Origin: Streptomyces tuirus
GTDB lineage: Bacteria > Actinomycetota > Actinomycetes > Streptomycetales > Streptomycetaceae
Assembly: GCA_018195615.1 (NCBI GenBank)
Contig: JAGTPG010000002.1
Coordinates: 1,426,001-1,490,000, forward strand
Length of the DNA stretch: 64,000 nt
Direction of reading: 5' to 3'
Shown here: positions 45,640 to 55,198 of the stretch, one piece after another
How the letters are laid out: each line of letters begins with the position of its first letter
How positions within the stretch are numbered: position 1 is the first letter of the stretch
Notes under the pieces: generated by a model
The model's database searches: none
Told to the model about the DNA's origin: nothing
The model's input: the letters and a program-made list of their open reading frames with translations, nothing else
Translations under genes and position numbers: made by a program

Positions 45640-46284
45640 ATGACAGGCGACGAGCAGGCGCAATTTGCCTGGACCAGCGAGTCTGGCCCATACCTCTGTG
45701 TCTCCGTGTTCTCCTGGGGTTTTCGGTGGGACAACGGAGACCAAGAGCTGAGCGCCAGGTGGGAGGATGTTGTCGAGCTCAGAGGAAACCCCGTGAGGGA
45801 GGTCGTCTATGGAAGCATCCCCATCGCAACTCGCTATGGTCATTGGGTGGTTCTGGCGGATGGGCGGCAATGCGGTTTCCAGGGCACGCTCCTCAACTCC
45901 GCTTCGCGCGTGAGCGAGAACGAGAGCCTGCGTGCCATACCCGGGGTCACGACCGCGGTCACCATCGAACAGCTCGGGCGTATCTTCACGGCCCGGGTGA
46001 CCAACCTCTTGCTGGCAAGAGCCGTCAGCCGGCTCAACGCTGGCCAGCCCATTTCGTTCGGGCCGCTGGAGGTCGGCCCGACGGGGATCACGGCCGACGA
46101 CGAATCGGTGGCCTGGGATGAGGTCAAGGACGTGCGGACGCGACACGGCGTGGTGTACGTGAAGAAGGTGGGCTGGTGGGGTACCTGGAGAAAAGTGTTC
46201 GTCTTCGAGATACCGAACTACTTCGTGTTCGACACCCTCGTGCGCGCTGTCCTCGACCAGCGGCCGGCCGCTGGTCGAGGCTGA
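45640..46284 (+). CDS. DUF6585-type hypothetical protein
   Basis: 214 residues from ATG 45640; an earlier in-frame start at 45610 is possible, and no strong ribosome site decides. Two related halves are visible, each a small PH-like beta unit: FRWDNGDQELSARWEDVVEL and FGPLEVGPTGITADDESVAW with WDEVKDVRTRHGVVYVKK. The C-terminus WRKVFVFEIPNYFVFDTLV matches the family's hallmark. Function unknown; often membrane-associated in Streptomyces. It is intact although both sides are mobile DNA. Confidence 0.65.
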   Translation: MTGDEQAQFAWTSESGPYLCVSVFSWGFRWDNGDQELSARWEDVVELRGNPVREVVYGSIPIATRYGHWVVLADGRQCGFQGTLLNSASRVSENESLRAIPGVTTAVTIEQLGRIFTARVTNLLLARAVSRLNAGQPISFGPLEVGPTGITADDESVAWDEVKDVRTRHGVVYVKKVGWWGTWRKVFVFEIPNYFVFDTLVRAVLDQRPAAGRG

Positions 46285-46297
46285 CGCAGCGCTCTCA

Positions 46298-46331
46298 TTG
46301 ACATGCTCCTCGCCCTGAAGGGACGAGGATT
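46298..46331 (-). ncRNA. Right end of TnpB element, likely omega (guide) RNA scaffold
   Basis: On the minus strand the sequence GAATCCTCGTCCCTTCAGGG, then CGAGGAGCATGTCAA, matches the familiar right end of IS200/IS605-group elements. It folds into a hairpin (CCTCG paired with CGAGG, CCC with GGG, 4-base loop, one bulge). In characterised TnpB systems the transcript crossing this end carries a guide from just outside, here starting at 46297 and reading TGAGAGCGCTGCGTCA. Confidence 0.6.
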
Positions 46332-46360
46332 CTGGCCTTCTCCACCGGTTGCCGTGGCCG

Positions 46361-47584
46361 CTACGCGGCACGGTTTCCGGTCGGGAATCCGTGGCTTCCT
46401 GGTTCTTCACGCTGTGCCGGGATCGCTCCCGGTCTTACCGGCGCTCCGCAGGCCGATACCGCCAGTCCGGCGGCCGTCTTCACATTGATCGCGGCGTTGT
46501 GGTCCCGGTCGTGGACCGTGCCGCAGGCGCTGCAGGTCCATTCCCGCACGTTCAGGGGTTTGGGCCCGTCCACGACGCCGCAGGCGTGGCAGATCCGGGA
46601 GGTCGGTTCGAACCGGCCGATCTTCACCAGGGTGCGCCCGTACCGTTCCGCCTTGTACGTCAGCATGCCGATGAACGAGGACCATCCGGCGTCGTGCACG
46701 GACTTGGCCAGCCTGGTACGCCCCAGTCCCGTCACCGACAGGTCCTCCACGGCGATCCCTTGGTTCTCGGAGACCAGCCGGGTGGAGAGCTGGTGGTGGA
46801 ACTCGCGGCGCGCGTCGGCGACCTTGGCGTGGGCGCGGGCGACCTTCAGGCGGGCCCTGGCCCGGTTCTTCGATCCCTTCTGCTTGCGGGACAGCTCCCG
46901 CTGTGCCTTCTTCAGCTTCTTCTCCGCACGCCGCAGGAAACGCGGGGAGTCGATCTTCGTGCCGTCGGACAGGACCGCGAAATGCGTGAGGCCGAGATCG
47001 ATGCCGATGGTGCGGTCGGTGGCGGGCATCCGCATCGCGTCGGCGTCCGGGTCGGTGTCGATGACGAAGGAAGCGAAATACCTGCCTGCCGCGTCCTTGA
47101 CGACGGTGACCGATGACGGGGTGGCGGGCAGGGTTCGGGACCATTTCACCTTCACCGCCCCGATCTTCGGCAGGCTCAGACGGCCGCTGTCGGTGATGTT
47201 CCAGCGGGCGTTGGCGGTGAACCGGATCGACTGCCGGGCGTCCTTGCGGGACTTGAAACGGGGCGCTCCCAGTCTCGGTCCCTTGCGGGCGCCCTTGAGT
47301 GAGGCGAAGAAGTTGCGGTAGGCGGCCTCGGCGTCCCGCAGGGACTGCTGGAGCACCACCGCGGAGACCTCCCCCAGCCAGGACCGCCCGGCTGTCCGCT
47401 TCGCCTCGGTGATCAGCTTCCTCGACAGCTCACCGGCCGTCGGGACCGGCTGCCCGGCCTTGCGGGCGTCCTCGCGGGCACGTACCGCGTCGTTGAACAC
47501 GACACGGGCACACCCGAACGCCTTCGCCAACGCGGCTTGCTGGACGGTGTCGGGGTACAACCTGAAGGCGTACCGAAGCTGCAT
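46361..47584 (-). CDS. tnpB: TnpB, RNA-guided endonuclease of IS200/IS605 type
   Basis: 407 residues from ATG 47584 (MQLRYAFRLYPDTVQQ). All RuvC residues are present: Asp in TIGIDLGLTHFAVLSDG, Glu in IAVEDLSVTGLG and Asp in HDRDHNAAINVKT. The zinc ribbon has CHACG and CSACG. The N-terminal wedge/helical part includes VVFNDAVRAREDARK. The intact frame and catalytic set suggest an active nuclease using the guide RNA from the adjoining right end. The reading frame runs ~50 residues past the usual family end. Confidence 0.88.
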   Translation of the reverse strand: MQLRYAFRLYPDTVQQAALAKAFGCARVVFNDAVRAREDARKAGQPVPTAGELSRKLITEAKRTAGRSWLGEVSAVVLQQSLRDAEAAYRNFFASLKGARKGPRLGAPRFKSRKDARQSIRFTANARWNITDSGRLSLPKIGAVKVKWSRTLPATPSSVTVVKDAAGRYFASFVIDTDPDADAMRMPATDRTIGIDLGLTHFAVLSDGTKIDSPRFLRRAEKKLKKAQRELSRKQKGSKNRARARLKVARAHAKVADARREFHHQLSTRLVSENQGIAVEDLSVTGLGRTRLAKSVHDAGWSSFIGMLTYKAERYGRTLVKIGRFEPTSRICHACGVVDGPKPLNVREWTCSACGTVHDRDHNAAINVKTAAGLAVSACGAPVRPGAIPAQREEPGSHGFPTGNRAA

Positions 47585-47942
47585 GACGATCACCTTAGAA
47601 GCCCGAACATCCACTGTCGTCGGGAACGTTTGCGCGAGATGTCACCGTGGCGTGCACTGCCCGGCTCCGCCGGGACGACACCGCGACGCTCCGCGTCGCC
47701 ACCACGAGATTCGCTTCACCCCCGGCCTGAAGGCCGGAGCACTGCGAATGAACCCCGGTAGCAGCATGGCTCGGGCCGGGTAGCTGCTCGCTCACCGCAG
47801 GAATCTATCAGCGGAGTCGCCGCTGGAGGTCAGACAGTGTCTCCAGCCGGTTGGACTCCTCGGCGAACTCGAGACAGTTGAATACGCGAACCCGCCAGTA
47901 CCGCGGCCGTGACAGTCGGGCGCGCGCCCCTGTTCCCGCGCT

Positions 47943-48991
47943 TCACGAGTGCGGCGGCGCCGTGCTGTCGCGAACGACGAGTTCGGTGGCCAGCTCGACC
48001 CTGGTCTGGGCCAGCCGCTGCCCCTGCGCGAGCTTGACCACCATCGACGCGGCGGTGACGGCCATCTCGGCGAGCGGTTGGCGCACGGTCGTCAGGGGCG
48101 GAACGGTCCACTGTGCCGGGCGGAGGTCGTCGAACCCCACGACGCTGAGGTCGTCGGGGATGGACAGTCCGGCCTCGGCGGCGGCGCGGTACACACCGAG
48201 TGCCAGCGCGTCGTTACAGGTGAACACCGCGGTCGGTGGACAGGGCAGGCGCAGCAGCTCCCGCGCGTGCCTGAGGCCGTCCTCCGCACGGTAGTCGCCG
48301 ATGCGGACGAGGTCCGGGTCGAGGGAACGCCTCTGGTCTCCATGGCGGTCCGGTAGCCGTCCAACCGGGCGCGGCTGGCAAGGGCGTCTTCGGGCCCGGT
48401 GATGACCGCGATGCGCCGGTGCCCGAGTTGCAGCAGATGGCGGGTGGCCGAGAGGCCGCCGTTCCAGTTGGTCGCACCGACGGACGGGGACGCGTGGGCG
48501 GGTTCACCGTTGGGGTCGACGAGGACGAACGGGATACCCCGGCTGCGCAGTTGACCACTCTGGGTGTCGGCGAGGACGGAGTAGACCTCGATGATGCCGG
48601 CCGGGCGCCGGAACAGGACGTCCTCCACCCAGCCGCGCCCGGGCGTCAACCGGCCCTGCAGCTCGGAGATGACCACGGCGAGCCGGTGTTCACGCGCGAC
48701 CTGCTGCACGCCTTTGATGATCTCGACGTGGTACGAGTCCCGAATCTGGCGGAAGACCAGTTCCAGTACGGGAGCGGGTCGTGCGGCACGCTTCTGTCTG
48801 CGGTGCCCGCGACTGCGAATGATCTCTTCGATCCGGGCGCGGGTGTCAGGTGAGACGTCGGTCCGTCCGTTGATCACCTTGGAGACCGTGGCGACGGAGA
48901 CTCCGGCGTGCGCCGCTATCTCAGCGGTGGTCAGCGGCCCGGCTGTCAGGTCGTCGAAAGGTGGGCCTTGCTCCGTATCCGTTGAGGACAT
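47943..48991 (-). CDS. LacI-family transcriptional regulator (one frameshift)
   Basis: About 350 residues. The HTH is TTAEIAAHAGVSVATVSKVI followed by NGRTDVSPDTRARIEE. The sugar-binding domain has GLSATRHLLQLGHRRIAVI; near 48322 one C is missing (GTTCCCCTC), and the next frame carries FTCNDALALGVYRAAAEAG and DLSVVGFDDLRPAQW to the end. It is divergent from the pectate lyase pair, with a GAAAG-CC-CTTTC palindrome in their promoter, so it is the probable repressor responding to a pectin-derived sugar. Confidence 0.82.
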
Positions 48992-49064
48992 GCCGGAAGC
49001 CTAGGTTCAGGAGCGAACTTTTCGAAGACCTCGGCGACCACAAAGTTCCTTCTGCTCCAGGTAC

Positions 49065-49093
49065 TTGACAGAGGGGAAAGCCCTTTCTACATT
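49065..49093 (+). promoter_or_regulatory. Promoter of pectate lyase gene with LacI-type operator
   Basis: TTGACA (49065-49070) and TACATT (49088-49093) with 17-base spacing, close to the vegetative consensus. In the spacer, 49076-49087 is the inverted repeat GAAAG-CC-CTTTC, like LacI/CcpA-type operators. Occupation would block RNA polymerase. TTCGAA at 49021-49026 may be a second half element. Confidence 0.65.
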
Positions 49094-49218
49094 CGCTGCG
49101 CTTCACCGCCAGATCGCGAAAATTTCGGTGAGCCGGGTGTGGCTTCGATCCTGTGTCGCCCCGCGCCGGCTGTGGCTTCGGCCAGCCCCTCTCCCCCCCC
49201 ACGATGCTGGAGAAGAGC

Positions 49219-50246
49219 ATGACTTCACCTACCTCGAAGCACCGCAGAAACCGTCGCTGGCCGCACGCTGTGCTGGCCGGGGCGGTCGTCCTGGGCGGAT
49301 CCCTGCTGGGTCCGCAGGCACTCTCCGGGGACGCCTCCGCCGCCCCGGCCGTCAAGGCGTGGCCGGACAAGGCCGACGGGTTCGCTTCCCTGGGCGGCGG
49401 CACCACCGGCGGGGCCGGCGGCAAGACCGTCACCGTCACCTCCTTCGGTGACCTGGAGAAGTACGCCACCGCCGCAGACCCCTACGTCATCAAGGTCGGC
49501 GGGGCGATCAAGTACCCGGAGAAGGGTCACGAGGTGCGCGTGGCCTCGAACAAGACGATCATCGGGGTCGGCACCAAGGGAGAGATCGTCGGCGGCGGCT
49601 TCTTCCTCAAGAAGGGCGTCAAGAACGTCATCATCCGCAACCTCACCATCCGCGACACCCGGATGCCGGACGACGACCCGGGCGACGACAGCTACGACTA
49701 CGACGCCATCCAGATCGACACCGCCGACCACATCTGGATCGACCACAACCGCCTGGAGCGGATGAACGACGGCCTGATCGACAGCCGTAAGGACACCACG
49801 AACCTGACGGTGTCCTGGAACATCATCAACGAGAACAACAAGACCTTCGGGATCGGCTGGACGGACAATGTCACCGCCCGGATGACGATCCATCACAACT
49901 GGTTCCGCGGCACCAAGGCCCGCAACCCCAGCATCGACAACGTGGCCAACGCCCACCTGTACAACAACTACCTGGAGAACACCGGCAGCGGCAACTGGTC
50001 GCGGGCAAGTCCAACACCGTGATCGAGAACAGCTACTTCAAGGGCGTCAAGGACCCGTACTACAAGGACTCCGGCGCTCAACTCGTCGTCCGTGGCAGCG
50101 TCGTGGTCGACAGCACGGGCAAACAGCAGACGGGCGGCCGCGGTTTCGACCCGCGTTCGTTCTACGACTACACCCTCGACGCCGCCAAGGACGTCCCTGC
50201 CATCCTCAAGGACGGTGCCGGCCCACAGCCCGACATCGGCAACTGA
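49219..50246 (+). CDS. Secreted pectate lyase, PL1 family, copy 1 (one frameshift)
   Basis: ATG 49219 behind GGAGAAGAG. Signal peptide: basic SKHRRNRRWPH, hydrophobic AVLAGAVVLGGSLL, cleavage around ASAAP. The parallel beta-helix shows VGGAIKYPEKGHEVRVAS, NVIIRNLTIRD, DYDAIQIDTADHIWIDHN (Ca2+ site and the vWiDH signature) and TKARNPSIDNVANAHLYNN. Near 50001 one G is missing from CGCGGGGCAAG; the next frame continues NTVIENSYFKGVKDPYYKD to the stop. It cleaves polygalacturonate by beta-elimination outside the cell. Confidence 0.83.
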
Positions 50247-50287
50247 GGCCGGACGCCGGGACATCGCTCCCGGCCGACGGCGCGATC

Positions 50288-50324
50288 ACCGGGCGCACCG
50301 ATGAAGGGCTCCGGTGCGCCCGGT
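50288..50324. terminator. Hairpin between the two pectate lyase genes
   Basis: Perfect inverted repeat with 13-base arms (50288-50300 and 50312-50324) and an 11-base loop, 41 bases after the first lyase stop. Probably an intrinsic terminator, so the second lyase may have its own promoter in the 130 bases that follow. Confidence 0.6.
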
Positions 50325-50456
50325 CCGCACGTCCCTGCCGAAGCGCTCGGTCAGGTACGTCCCGGCGCAGACCGGGTCGCGAGCGGGCAATGCCGCTCGG
50401 TGACGCGATCCGCTGCCGAGGCACCACCAGTCGCACCTCCCACGAAGGACAGCAGC

Positions 50457-51800
50457 ATGCATCGACGCAGACTGAGCCATCCCGTACGCCGCCTGGCAGC
50501 GCTGGCCGGAAGTGCGGCCCTTGCACTCACGCTCATTCCGGGCACCTCCCAGGCAGCGGCCCAGGACCCGCACCGCACAGCCGAACCCGCCCGCGCCGTA
50601 CTGCCCGCTAACGACGGCTGGGGCGCCACGGGCAGGGGCGTCAGCGGCGGCTCCGCGGCTGATGGCGCACACATCTACACCGTCACCACCCGGTCCGAGC
50701 TGGCCACCGCACTGGAGAAGGGCGGCGACACCCCGAAGATCATCCGGATCAAGGGCACCATCGACGCCAACACCGATACCCGGGGCAATCCACTGAGCTG
50801 CGACGACTACGCCACCGACGGCTACACCCTGGAGAGCTACCTGAAGGCGTACGACCCGGCCACATGGGGCCATGAGATGCCCTCCGGGCCCATGGAGGAC
50901 GCCCGCCTCGCCTCGGCCGCCAACCAGGCCGAGAGTGTCGTACTCCCGGTCGGTTCCAACACCACCATCATCGGAGCCGGTCGGGATGCCCGGCTCCTCG
51001 GTGCCTCCCTGAGGGTGCAAGGCGCGCACAACGTCATCATCCGCAACCTCACTTTCGAGGATGCCTATGACTGCTTCCCGCAGTGGGACGGCACCAACGA
51101 GGGCGAATGGAACTCCGAGTACGACAGTGTCGTACTCTCCGGCTCGACCCATGTGTGGGTGGACCACAACACCTTCACCGACGGCCGGCGTCCGGACAAC
51201 CGACAACCCTCCTACCTGGGCGCCCTGTACCAGCAGCACGACGGCCTCCTCGACATCGTGCGCGGCGCCGACCTGACCACCGTGACCTGGAACGTCTTCA
51301 CGCAACACAGCAAGAGCATCCTCATCGGCAACAGCGACAAGGCGGCGGCCACCGACCACGGCAAGCTGCGCACGACGTTCCACCACAACCTGTTCCAGGA
51401 CGTGGGCGAACGGGTCCCCAGGGTCCGGTTCGGCCAGGTGGACGTCTACAACAACCACTACCGCCAACAGCCCGGCGCCGCCTACCACTACGGCTACAGC
51501 TGGGGCATCGGCCACGAGTCCGCGCTCGTCGCCGAGCACAACGCCTTCACGCTGCCTGCCGGCACCACCCCCGCCGGCACCATCCACCGCTGGAACCCCG
51601 GCACGTCGATGACCGAGGCCCGCAACCATATCAACGGCCGCCCCGCTGACCTGCTCACCGCCTACAACGACGCCCACCCGGACGCTCCACTGGGCGATGA
51701 CGCGGGGTGGACACCCTCCTTGCGTCCCCGCGTGGACCACCCGCGGTCCGTACCCGGACTGGTGAACGCCCATGCCGGGGCGGGGAAACTACGCAGGTGA
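50457..51800 (+). CDS. Secreted pectate lyase, PL1 family, copy 2
   Basis: 447 residues, intact; ATG 50457 behind GAAGGA. Signal peptide with RRRLSHPVRRLAALAGSAA and a likely cut after SQAAA. The beta-helix has TTIIGAGRDARLLGASLRV, HNVIIRNLTFEDAYDCFP, THVWVDHNTFTD (vWiDH-like) and ERVPRVRFGQVDVYNNHY, which supplies the catalytic Arg region. Longer than copy 1 and clearly not a recent duplicate. Acts extracellularly on pectin with copy 1. Confidence 0.9.
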   Translation: MHRRRLSHPVRRLAALAGSAALALTLIPGTSQAAAQDPHRTAEPARAVLPANDGWGATGRGVSGGSAADGAHIYTVTTRSELATALEKGGDTPKIIRIKGTIDANTDTRGNPLSCDDYATDGYTLESYLKAYDPATWGHEMPSGPMEDARLASAANQAESVVLPVGSNTTIIGAGRDARLLGASLRVQGAHNVIIRNLTFEDAYDCFPQWDGTNEGEWNSEYDSVVLSGSTHVWVDHNTFTDGRRPDNRQPSYLGALYQQHDGLLDIVRGADLTTVTWNVFTQHSKSILIGNSDKAAATDHGKLRTTFHHNLFQDVGERVPRVRFGQVDVYNNHYRQQPGAAYHYGYSWGIGHESALVAEHNAFTLPAGTTPAGTIHRWNPGTSMTEARNHINGRPADLLTAYNDAHPDAPLGDDAGWTPSLRPRVDHPRSVPGLVNAHAGAGKLRR

Positions 51801-51814
51801 CGGACCCTCCCGTC

Positions 51815-51834
51815 GCCCTTGTGAACTCAAGGGC
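51815..51834. terminator. Short hairpin between convergent genes
   Basis: Seven-base arms GCCCTTG and CAAGGGC with a 6-base loop, overlapping the transaldolase stop and 15 bases after the pectate lyase stop. A weak but well-placed bidirectional terminator candidate. Confidence 0.4.
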
Positions 51835-52957
51835 ATGCCCGCGACTTCCTGACAGCGCTCAGCAGATCGTCCCAGGACTGCTGGAACTTCTTGATGCCCT
51901 CGGTCTCCAGGGCCTGTACCACTCGGGCATACGAGATGCCCAGTTTCCTGATCGCATCGAGGTCGGCGCGAGCCTGCTCATACGTGTTCGTGACCGTGTT
52001 GCCGGTGACTGTGCCGTGATCGACCATGGCTTCCAAGGTGGCCTCCGGCATGGTGTTGACGGTGCCGGGGGCGACCAACTCGGTGACGTAAACGGTGTCC
52101 TGGTAGGCGGGATCCTTCACACCTGTGGAGGCCCACAGCGGGCGCTGCTGGTTGGCCCCCGCCTCACGCAGCGCATGCCAGCGGCGGCTGGGAACCGTAG
52201 TCCCGTCGGCTGATCCGAAGACCTCCTCGAACGCCTGGTAGGCGAGTCGGGCGTTGGCGACGGCGGCCTTGCCGCGCAACGCCTTGGCCTCCGGGGAGTC
52301 CAAGGCGTCCAGCCGCTTGTCGACCTCGGCGTCGAGACGGGAGACGAAGAAGGATGCCACCGAGTGGATGGTGCCGAGGTCGATGCCGCGTTGTCCGGCC
52401 TTCTCCAGCCCCGTCAGGTAGGCATCCATGACCTCGCGGTAGCGCTCCAATGAGAAGATCAGCGTGACGTTGACGCTGATGCCGGCGGCGATTACTTCGC
52501 TGATCGCCGGCAGGCCCGCCCGGGTGGCCGGGATCTTGATCAGGGTGTTGGGCCGGTCGATCAACCAGGTGAGATGCCTTGCCTCGGCTGTCGTCGCGTC
52601 CGTCGCGTGCGCGAACCGGGGATCCACCTCGATGGAGACCCACCCGTTCCGGCCGCCGGTGGCGTCGAAGACCGGGCGCAGGATGTCGGCCGCGTCCCGT
52701 ACGTCCGCCGCGGTGATCATACGAACGGCTTCGGACACTGTGACGCCGCGCAGTGCCATGTCATGGATCCGGTCCGCGTAGCCGCCTCCGTATCCGATCG
52801 CCTGTTGAAAGATCGTCGGGTTGGTCGTCACTCCTGTGACGTGCCGGTGTTCGATGAGTTCTGCGAGGTTGCCGGACGTGATCCGCTCGCGGGACAGGTC
52901 GTCCAGCCAGATCGCGACGCCTTCGTCGGAGAGGCGTTTGAGCGCGTCGTCAGTCAT
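51827..52957 (-). CDS. tal: Transaldolase
   Basis: 376 residues, intact. Start region has GVTTNPTIFQQAI; the Schiff-base Lys is in NTLIKIPATRAG; the C-terminus follows the actinobacterial class (YQDTVYVTELVAPGTVNT). It transfers a dihydroxyacetone unit between sugar phosphates in the non-oxidative pentose phosphate pathway. It overlaps the transketolase end by 4 bases, as in the standard tkt-tal pair of Streptomyces. Probably a second, inducible copy since it sits in a sugar-uptake cluster. Confidence 0.93.
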   Translation of the reverse strand: MTDDALKRLSDEGVAIWLDDLSRERITSGNLAELIEHRHVTGVTTNPTIFQQAIGYGGGYADRIHDMALRGVTVSEAVRMITAADVRDAADILRPVFDATGGRNGWVSIEVDPRFAHATDATTAEARHLTWLIDRPNTLIKIPATRAGLPAISEVIAAGISVNVTLIFSLERYREVMDAYLTGLEKAGQRGIDLGTIHSVASFFVSRLDAEVDKRLDALDSPEAKALRGKAAVANARLAYQAFEEVFGSADGTTVPSRRWHALREAGANQQRPLWASTGVKDPAYQDTVYVTELVAPGTVNTMPEATLEAMVDHGTVTGNTVTNTYEQARADLDAIRKLGISYARVVQALETEGIKKFQQSWDDLLSAVRKSRACP

Positions 52958-55092
52958 GGGAGGTGCTTCTCCTGGTTCTCAGGGGTGAGGGAATCGCAGG
53001 CGGCGGCGATCGATTCCTTCGCCTTGGCGGCGACGGTCTCGGCGGTGAAGCCGAACTCGCGGCAGAGGACCTTGCCGTCGGCCGAAGCACCGAAGTGCTC
53101 CAGGGAGACGATGCGGCCGGCGTCCCCGACGTACTTGTGCCAGGTCAGGCCGACCCCGGCCTCCACCGCGACACGCGCCTTCAGGCTCGGCGGCAGGACG
53201 TCGTTCCGGTAGCCCTGGTCCTGTTCCTCGAACCACTCGACCGACGGCATGGACACGACTCGAGTCCGGATGCCGTCGGCCTGGAGTCGGTCCCGGGCGG
53301 CCACTGCCAGTTGTACTTCCGAACCAGTGGCGATCAGGACGGCCTCCGGCTCGCCGCCGTCGGCCTCGAACAGGACGTAACCGCCGCGCGCGGCATCGTC
53401 GTTGGGCTCGTACGTCGGCACGCCCTGACGAGTGAGTGCGAGGCCGTGTGGGGTCGGGTCGGCGGTGTGCCGCCGGAGGATCTCGCGCCAGGCGATCGCG
53501 GTCTCGTTGGCGTCGGCCGGGCGCACGATGTTCAGGCCCGGGATCGCGCGCAGCGACGCCAGGTGCTCGATCGGCTGGTGGGTGGGGCCGTCCTCGCCCA
53601 GGCCGATGGAGTCGTGCGTCCACACGTACGTCACCGGCAGGTGCATCAGCGCCGACAACCGCACCGCGTTGCGCATGTAGTCGGAGAAGACCAGGAACGT
53701 GCCGCCGTAGATCCGGGTGTTGCCGTGCAGCGCGATGCCGTTCATCTCGGCGGCCATCGCGTGCTCGCGGATACCGAAGTGGATCGTGCGCCCGTACGGG
53801 TCCGCCTCCGGCAGCGGGTTGTCCGCCGGGAGGAACGACGACGTCTTGTCGATCGTGGTGTTGTTCGAGCCGGCCAGGTCCGCCGAGCCGCCCCACAGCT
53901 CGGGAACGACCGCGCCGAGCGCCTGCAGCACCTTGCCGGACGCCGCACGCGTGGCGATCGCCTTTCCGGCTTCGAAGACCGGCAGATGCGACTCCCACCC
54001 CTCAGGCAGCTCACCCGCGCGGATGCGGTCGAAACCGGCGGCGCGCTCCGGTTCGTTGGAGCGCCACTCCTGGAACCGCTTCTCCCACCGAGCCCGCGCT
54101 TCGCGTCCTCGTTCACCCAACTCGCGGGTGTGAGCCAGGACTTCATCCGCGACCTCGAAGCTCTGCTCCGGGTCGAAGCCCAGGACCCGCTTGGTCGCCG
54201 CGACCTCGTCGTCGCCCAGCGCCGAGCCGTGCGCGGCCTCGGTGTTCTGCGCGTTCGGGGCCGGCCAGGCGATGATCGAGCGCATCGCGATGAACGACGG
54301 CCGGTCCGTGACGGCCTTGGCCTTCTCGATGGCCTCGAAGATCGCGGCCGGGTCCAGGTCGCCGTCGGCCTTCGGCTCCACACGCTGCACGTGCCAGCCG
54401 TAGGCCTCGTACCGCAGAGCGGTGTCCTCGGAGACGGCCGTCTCGGTGTCGCCCTCGATCGAGATGTGGTTGTCGTCCCACAGCAGGATCAGGTTGCCGA
54501 GCTTCTGGTGCCCGGCCAGCGAGGACGCCTCGGCGGAGATGCCCTCCTGGAGGCAGCCGTCACCGGCGATGCAGTAGACGAAGTGGTCGAAGGGGGACTC
54601 GCCCTGCGGTGCCTGAGGGTCGAACAGACCACGCTCGTAGCGGGCGGCCATCGCCATGCCCACCGCGTTCGCCACACCCTGGCCGAGCGGGCCGGTCGTG
54701 GTCTCCACACCGGTGGTGTGCCCGTACTCGGGGTGACCCGGCGTCTTCGAACCCCAGGTGCGGAAGGACTTCAGGTCGTCCAGCTCCAGGCCGAAGCCGG
54801 CCAGGTACAGCTGGGTGTAGAGGGTCAGGGACGAGTGGCCGGCGGACAGCACGAAGCGGTCGCGCCCGACCCAGTCGGCGTCCGCCGGGTCGTGCCGCAT
54901 CACCTTCTGGAAGAGGGTGTAGGCGGCAGGCGCCAGGCTCATCGCCGTACCCGGATGGCCGTTACCGACCTTCTGTACGGCATCGGCGGCCAGGACACGC
55001 GCGGTGTCCACAGCTCGCTGGTCCAACTCGGTCCATGAGAAGGGACCGAAGGGCGGGGCGTCGGCAGCGTCCTGGGGCAGGGGCGGGTTCAC
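52954..55092 (-). CDS. tkt: Transketolase
   Basis: 712 residues, intact; GTG 55092 is used, with GGAG upstream. Thiamine-diphosphate motif CIAGDGCLQEGISAEAS ... DDNHISIEG; substrate His in GNGHPGTAMSLAPAAY and AGHSSLTLY; the central domain has FGIREHAMAAEMNGIA. It moves two-carbon units between pentose and other sugar phosphates. It precedes and overlaps transaldolase. Located between a sugar importer and pectate lyases, it would process pentose phosphates from the imported sugar. Confidence 0.95.
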   Translation of the reverse strand: MNPPLPQDAADAPPFGPFSWTELDQRAVDTARVLAADAVQKVGNGHPGTAMSLAPAAYTLFQKVMRHDPADADWVGRDRFVLSAGHSSLTLYTQLYLAGFGLELDDLKSFRTWGSKTPGHPEYGHTTGVETTTGPLGQGVANAVGMAMAARYERGLFDPQAPQGESPFDHFVYCIAGDGCLQEGISAEASSLAGHQKLGNLILLWDDNHISIEGDTETAVSEDTALRYEAYGWHVQRVEPKADGDLDPAAIFEAIEKAKAVTDRPSFIAMRSIIAWPAPNAQNTEAAHGSALGDDEVAATKRVLGFDPEQSFEVADEVLAHTRELGERGREARARWEKRFQEWRSNEPERAAGFDRIRAGELPEGWESHLPVFEAGKAIATRAASGKVLQALGAVVPELWGGSADLAGSNNTTIDKTSSFLPADNPLPEADPYGRTIHFGIREHAMAAEMNGIALHGNTRIYGGTFLVFSDYMRNAVRLSALMHLPVTYVWTHDSIGLGEDGPTHQPIEHLASLRAIPGLNIVRPADANETAIAWREILRRHTADPTPHGLALTRQGVPTYEPNDDAARGGYVLFEADGGEPEAVLIATGSEVQLAVAARDRLQADGIRTRVVSMPSVEWFEEQDQGYRNDVLPPSLKARVAVEAGVGLTWHKYVGDAGRIVSLEHFGASADGKVLCREFGFTAETVAAKAKESIAAACDSLTPENQEKHLP

Positions 55093-55198
55093 AGGTGAGG
55101 CTCCGGTGTGGTGGAGGACGGCTGGGGCAGGAGGGCGGCGGGAGCGCGGCGCCCCCTGCCGGGCGGGGTGGGAGGAACGGTTTGGCACTTGGCGGAGA

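Larger units (their letters stand above)
46298..47750 (-). mobile_element. Solo TnpB (IS1341-like) insertion element
   Basis: Bounded on the right by the conserved hairpin end at 46298-46331 and on the left by a hairpin-rich stretch with GGCCTTCAGGCC (about 47725-47736 on the minus strand) followed by GGTGAAGCGAATC. It encodes only TnpB; no TnpA transposase is present, so movement would need one in trans. It lies 13 bases after the DUF6585 stop. The left boundary is approximate. Confidence 0.65.

Noticed and set aside
47910..47935. GGGCGCGCGCCC palindrome after the LacI gene as terminator
   Set aside because: No loop is possible and no flanking tract; more likely chance in GC-rich DNA.
52963..55038. 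691-codon plus-strand open frame opposite transketolase
   Set aside because: Shadow of the transketolase gene; no domain and atypical composition. Long antisense frames are normal at this GC content.
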